From the NCBI GenBank assembly GCA_002179805.1, contig NAVB01002809.1, forward strand, positions 1 through 20,417: 20,417 nt of DNA, read 5' to 3'. Of the stretch, positions 18,136-20,417 are shown in pieces. This DNA comes from Acanthamoeba lenticulata. Its lineage: Eukaryota > Discosea > Longamoebia > Acanthamoebidae. How positions within the stretch are numbered: position 1 is the first letter of the stretch; every line of letters starts with the position of its first letter. Under the pieces are notes generated by a model. It was not told the DNA's origin, made no database searches, and saw only the letters and a program-made list of their open reading frames with translations. The translations under genes were made by a program, and so were the position numbers.

Positions 18136-18179
18136 TGTACATTACGAGCCTCCTCAATAAGGCAGCTCCTGTGAATAAA
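18136..18179 (+). terminator. 3'-end signals of the acetate transporter: TGTACA and AATAAA
   Basis: TGTACA (18136-18141) and AATAAA (18174-18179) follow the stop codon by 79 and 117 bp. The arrangement repeats the one after the sterol oxidase gene. Confidence 0.6.
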
Positions 18180-18263
18180 TCCATCCTTCATCAGCAACCC
18201 CAACAAAGACCTTGGGTGCCACGCAACGCAGAAAGGCAAGCGGCGAAATGCGCTGGAACTTCG

Positions 18264-18287
18264 TTGAAATTGAAATTGAAATTGAAA
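18264..18287 (+). repeat. Tandem TTGAAA hexamer, four perfect units
   Basis: Four consecutive TTGAAA copies in non-coding DNA about 280 bp before the HD-gene start. Probably a simple repeat; a regulatory role is not shown. Confidence 0.9.
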
Positions 18288-18565
18288 TGGAAGAAGGGAA
18301 ATTTAGGACGTTACTCCCTCCACGGAGGGAAGTAGCGCCGCTTCCTCTTGCTGAACTTGTACGTGGACGTCGGTCAGGCGCAAGGACCTGTTGTGGTTTT
18401 TCCCTATCCTCTGTACTCACCTCACCTGCCCTGGTTCGTCCCTCCTCACCTGCAAATCGGATCTTGCATCTTTTCGGAGGATTAACGCGAATCTGAACTC
18501 AGGACGTGTCTGCCGTCCAGCAACTGCTACTGCCACAACAAGAGTCGGTAGTCTATCATATTATA

Positions 18566-19341
18566 ATGTCTCAGCTTAGCGCAGCTATGTCTCCCGAAGA
18601 GGCTCACCGCCTGGCTGTAGAGCGGGCAAACCGCGTCGCCGCCATCCTTCGCGCATCATCTCACATGGACTACATTGGAGAAGCCATCTCACAGCTCGAG
18701 CACGCGCTTCAATGCGCCAAGTTCGCGGCTGACTCAGGTACACTTGTAACCCCACCTCGTGCTGAGGTCGGCCGTGGTGCTGAGGTTGTCCTATCACCCA
18801 GGCGCCGATGACGAAACCATTCTTGGCGCCATGCTGCACGACGTGGGCCACCTGCCGCTCGACGTCGACCAAGACGAGACCCAGCTCGCCCGAATGGGCG
18901 ATGTTGGCGTGCACCACCACGAGGTACTCGGGGCCAACTACCTCCTCCACATGGGCTTCTCCGCCAAGGTGGCCCAACTCGTACAAGGCCACGTCCAAGC
19001 CAAGGTACCCCCTTCATCATCTTTTGGCTTCCTTCCTCTACTTTGGTTCATGTCTAATCTTCTGTCCCTCGATGTAGCGGTATCTGGTGTGGAAGCACGA
19101 CCACTACGCAGCGAAGCTGTCGCCTGCCAGCCGGCTCACCCTCGAGTACCAGGGCGGGCCCATGGGCGATGCTGAGGCACTGGCGTTCGAGAAAAGCCCT
19201 CTCTTTGAGGCCATCCTCAAGATGCGGAGCTGGGACGACAAGGCCAAGGTGGTGGGCCTCCAGGTGCCCGGCCTGGAGCACTACCTGCCCATGATGGTGA
19301 AGCACATCACCCACAGCCTCGTATCCCGCAGCCAGCACTGA
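18566..19341 (+). CDS. PhnZ-type HD-domain mixed-valent diiron oxygenase (predicted phosphonate C-P cleavage)
   Basis: Three exons: 18566-18737, 18802-19004, 19078-19341. They total 639 nt, or 212 aa (PhnZ is about 190). The HD core is clear: YIGEAISQLEHA (36-47), MLHDVGH (68-74), HHHEVLGANYL (95-105), GHVQAKRYL (120-128), SWDDKAK (176-182). PhnZ residues, as I recall from its published structures, map as follows: Y24 to Y36, E27 to E39, H34 to H46, H58/D59 to H70/D71, H62 to H74 (offset 12), then H80 to H97, H104 to H121, K108 to K125, D161 to D178 (offset 17). Metal ligands and substrate contacts are thus complete. PhnZ uses two irons and O2 to split (R)-1-hydroxy-2-aminoethylphosphonate into glycine and phosphate; TmpB acts on the trimethyl analogue. 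No signal peptide is seen, so it is likely cytosolic. The start is the first ATG of exon 1. Family members without phosphonate context exist, so the substrate remains inferred. Confidence 0.85.
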
Positions 19342-19390
19342 GTCAAGTGGCGGCCCAGCGTTCGATGAAGCGCAGAAGCCTCTCGTGAAC

Positions 19391-19418
19391 GCACTTAACA
19401 ACAACAACAACAAGAAGG
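19391..19418 (+). repeat. AAC/AAG composite repeat in the HD-gene 3' UTR
   Basis: A run of AAC units followed by AAG lies about 55 bp after the stop codon. The kinase 3' UTR (7906-7941) carries the same AAC-then-AAG pattern right after its stop. Confidence 0.7.
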
Positions 19419-19457
19419 TGTTTTCTTGTAAATAGTTTAACAAGAAGAGGAATTGGT

Positions 19458-19463
19458 TGTACA
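19458..19463. terminator. TGTACA in the HD-gene/BTB-gene convergent 3' region
   Basis: This palindromic hexamer sits 117 bp after the HD-gene stop and 54 bp past the BTB-gene stop, so it offers UGUA to both transcripts. On the plus strand TTGTAAATAG precedes it by about 25 bp. Confidence 0.35.
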
Positions 19464-19516
19464 CAGAACGTAGACTCCACAACGTTGGAGAGGACGAGGA
19501 GGATGAGTGCCGCCGC

Positions 19517-20326
19517 TTAAAAGGCAGAGGTCAAGAGGTGCGCCTTCTTGAGTCGTCGCGCCTCGTCGTCGACTCGAAGGCGGGCCTGGTTGGCGAGGCC
19601 CCGGACGCCCAGCAGCTCGGCCAGGCCCAGCAGCTCGCGGTACAGCGCGGCCTCCTTCTCGGCCGGCAGACGCCCCGCTTCAGCGGCGGTGGCATACGTC
19701 GCGCGGGCCTCGCCCGCGTCTGACGTTGGTGGTGATGTTGTTGTCGTCGTCGTTTGGAGGTTCACCACGCCCGAGTACAAGAAGCGCAGGAGGACAAAGA
19801 ACGCCGCAAAGTAGTTTGGCTGGACGTCGGCGTCGATGCGAGAAGGATCGAGCGCGTCGTCGCTCGAGGTCCTGCCTGCCGGCTTCTGCTTCGTCGGCGT
19901 CTTGTTGTGGGTGGTGGCGGCGGTGGTGGCGTGCGGCAGGACCCATCCGCGCATGTCGAGCTCGACCACCCCGTCGGGCGCTTCGGCGGCGAGCTGCGGG
20001 AAGCATTTCAGCAAGAACGGCGCGCGTGCGGCGATGATCGCCCGATGCGCGTGAATGACCGCCACGCTTTCATCCTTGAGTCCTTCCTTCCCTTCTTCTT
20101 GTCCTTCTTCCACTTGGTGGCCGCCGTTGCTCCCTCCCGGCCATGACCCGGCGGAGGACTCGCCGGGCTCGAAGGAGGGCATGTGGCGCCGCCACTCCTC
20201 CTCGTCTTCATCATCACCGTCATCGTCCTCCGGGCTGTCGTCCGCATCGGGACGTGGTCGGTGGAAGACGAACCGCACGTCGGCCAGCTCTGCGTTGTTG
20301 AACAGAGGCGCCAGATTGGCGGCCAT
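19517..20326 (-). CDS. BTB/POZ domain protein with acidic insertion
   Basis: A single uninterrupted frame of 270 codons from ATG 20326 (269 aa). BTB elements are recognisable: ELADVRFVF (about 13-21), HAHRAIIAARAPFLLKCFP (about 91-109), VVELDMRG, then YFAAFFVLLRFLYSGVVNL, and after a Thr/Ser-rich spacer LLGLAELLGVRGLANQARLRV. The order matches the BTB fold (beta-1, A/B helices, beta-4/D-type strand, C-terminal helices). BTB domains mediate dimerisation and often recruit CUL3 ubiquitin ligases (family knowledge); whether this one does is unknown. The usual short beta-1/beta-2 turn is replaced by about 70 mostly acidic, Ser/Gly-rich residues, and a second Thr/Lys-rich insertion precedes the F-A-x-F-F segment. 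Upstream, the frame stays open through cag at about 20361-20363 before an in-frame TAA, so an additional 5' exon beyond the window is possible. No kelch, MATH or ankyrin repeats are seen. Confidence 0.8.
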   Translation of the reverse strand: MAANLAPLFNNAELADVRFVFHRPRPDADDSPEDDDGDDEDEEEWRRHMPSFEPGESSAGSWPGGSNGGHQVEEGQEEGKEGLKDESVAVIHAHRAIIAARAPFLLKCFPQLAAEAPDGVVELDMRGWVLPHATTAATTHNKTPTKQKPAGRTSSDDALDPSRIDADVQPNYFAAFFVLLRFLYSGVVNLQTTTTTTSPPTSDAGEARATYATAAEAGRLPAEKEAALYRELLGLAELLGVRGLANQARLRVDDEARRLKKAHLLTSAF

Positions 20327-20417
20327 CGTAGACGCCTCCGGCTGGATCACCGCCGTGGGCTGAACGTGCGTGAATGTGTGAATAATTGATTAAAAATATT
20401 TTTTAAAATATATAATG
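20327..20417 (-). promoter_or_regulatory. AT-rich upstream region of the BTB gene
   Basis: The last 40 bases of the window are almost pure A/T (attgattaaaaatatttttt and onward), unlike the GC-rich gene bodies. On the minus strand this reads as TATA-rich DNA 50-90 bp upstream of the ATG, as expected of a core promoter. An intron ending in cgttcag is the alternative. Confidence 0.45.

Larger units (their letters stand above)
18058..18565. other. Intergenic region, transporter to HD-domain gene
   Basis: This 508-bp region holds the transporter 3' UTR (TGTACA 18136-18141, AATAAA 18174-18179), a tandem TTGAAA repeat, a short inverted repeat (TCCCTCC / GGAGGGA, 18315-18330), and an AT-rich stretch ending in tatcatattataatg, which runs into the start codon of the next gene. 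The last is the likely core promoter and leader of the HD gene. No open frame here resembles a protein. Confidence 0.5.

Noticed and set aside
18315..18330. TCCCTCC/GGAGGGA inverted repeat as a terminator
   Set aside because: The loop is only two bases, it lies after the likely poly(A) signal, and factor-independent hairpin terminators are not expected in a nuclear genome.
16726..19341. Functional operon of acetate transporter and PhnZ-type gene
   Set aside because: The genes are co-oriented, but each has its own 3'-end signals and there are 508 bp between them. Nuclear genes of this type are not normally cotranscribed, and no shared pathway is evident.
1..20417. tRNA, rRNA, transposon, terminal-repeat, CRISPR or viral sequences
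   Set aside because: No cloverleaf-like segments, transposase or polymerase motifs, long direct or inverted terminal repeats, or spaced repeat arrays were found by eye on either strand.

Overview
The window looks like nuclear DNA of a GC-rich, intron-dense protist, most probably an Acanthamoeba-type amoeba. This is inferred from the short introns (mostly 62-140 nt, GT-AG), the tightly packed genes on both strands, the strong G/C bias at third codon positions, AT-rich promoter patches, and the gene content. No bacterial, viral, transposon, CRISPR, tRNA or rRNA element was recognised. Ten protein genes were rebuilt exon by exon; except for the 5'-partial first gene, the exon sums are complete reading frames from ATG to stop.

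Layout. 1-1685 (+): 3' part of an MFS transporter of the sodium-dependent glucose transporter / MFSD4 type. 2057-4348 (+): a complete tandem paralogue. 4622-7905 (+): an STE-group (Cdc7/SepH/MAP3K-epsilon-like) protein kinase with a highly charged tail and a coiled coil. 8046-8906 (-): a GOLGA7/ERF4-family palmitoyltransferase cofactor, convergent with the kinase. 9061-10719 (-): an intronless gene for an unrecognised Cys-containing secreted protein. 10933-11947 (+): a C4-methylsterol oxidase, divergent from the secreted-protein gene. 12226-13810 (-): a DCAF7/WDR68 WD40 protein. 14132-15468 (-): a short-chain dehydrogenase of the retinol dehydrogenase/WWOX type. 15469-16725: a long divergent intergenic region. 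16726-18057 (+): a GPR1/FUN34/SatP acetate-type transporter. 18566-19341 (+): an HD-domain protein with the full residue signature of the phosphonate-cleaving diiron oxygenase PhnZ. 19517-20326 (-): a BTB/POZ protein.

The genes are mostly unrelated housekeeping and membrane functions, as expected in a eukaryote, so no operon logic is claimed. The most interesting item is the PhnZ-type gene. Ten metal- and substrate-binding residues match PhnZ with a constant numbering offset on each side of one 5-residue insertion. Acanthamoeba plasma membrane is known for lipophosphonoglycan containing 2-aminoethylphosphonate and its 1-hydroxy derivative, and the hydroxy compound is the PhnZ substrate. This suggests a eukaryotic route for turning over the amoeba's own membrane phosphonates.

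Other points worth a second look are a perfect 20-bp palindrome between two convergent genes, a GC-AG intron and a strong intronic hairpin in DCAF7, six in-frame stop-free introns in the kinase, intron presence/absence between the tandem transporters, paired palindromes in a divergent promoter, and a possible orphan exon in the 1.26-kb gap.
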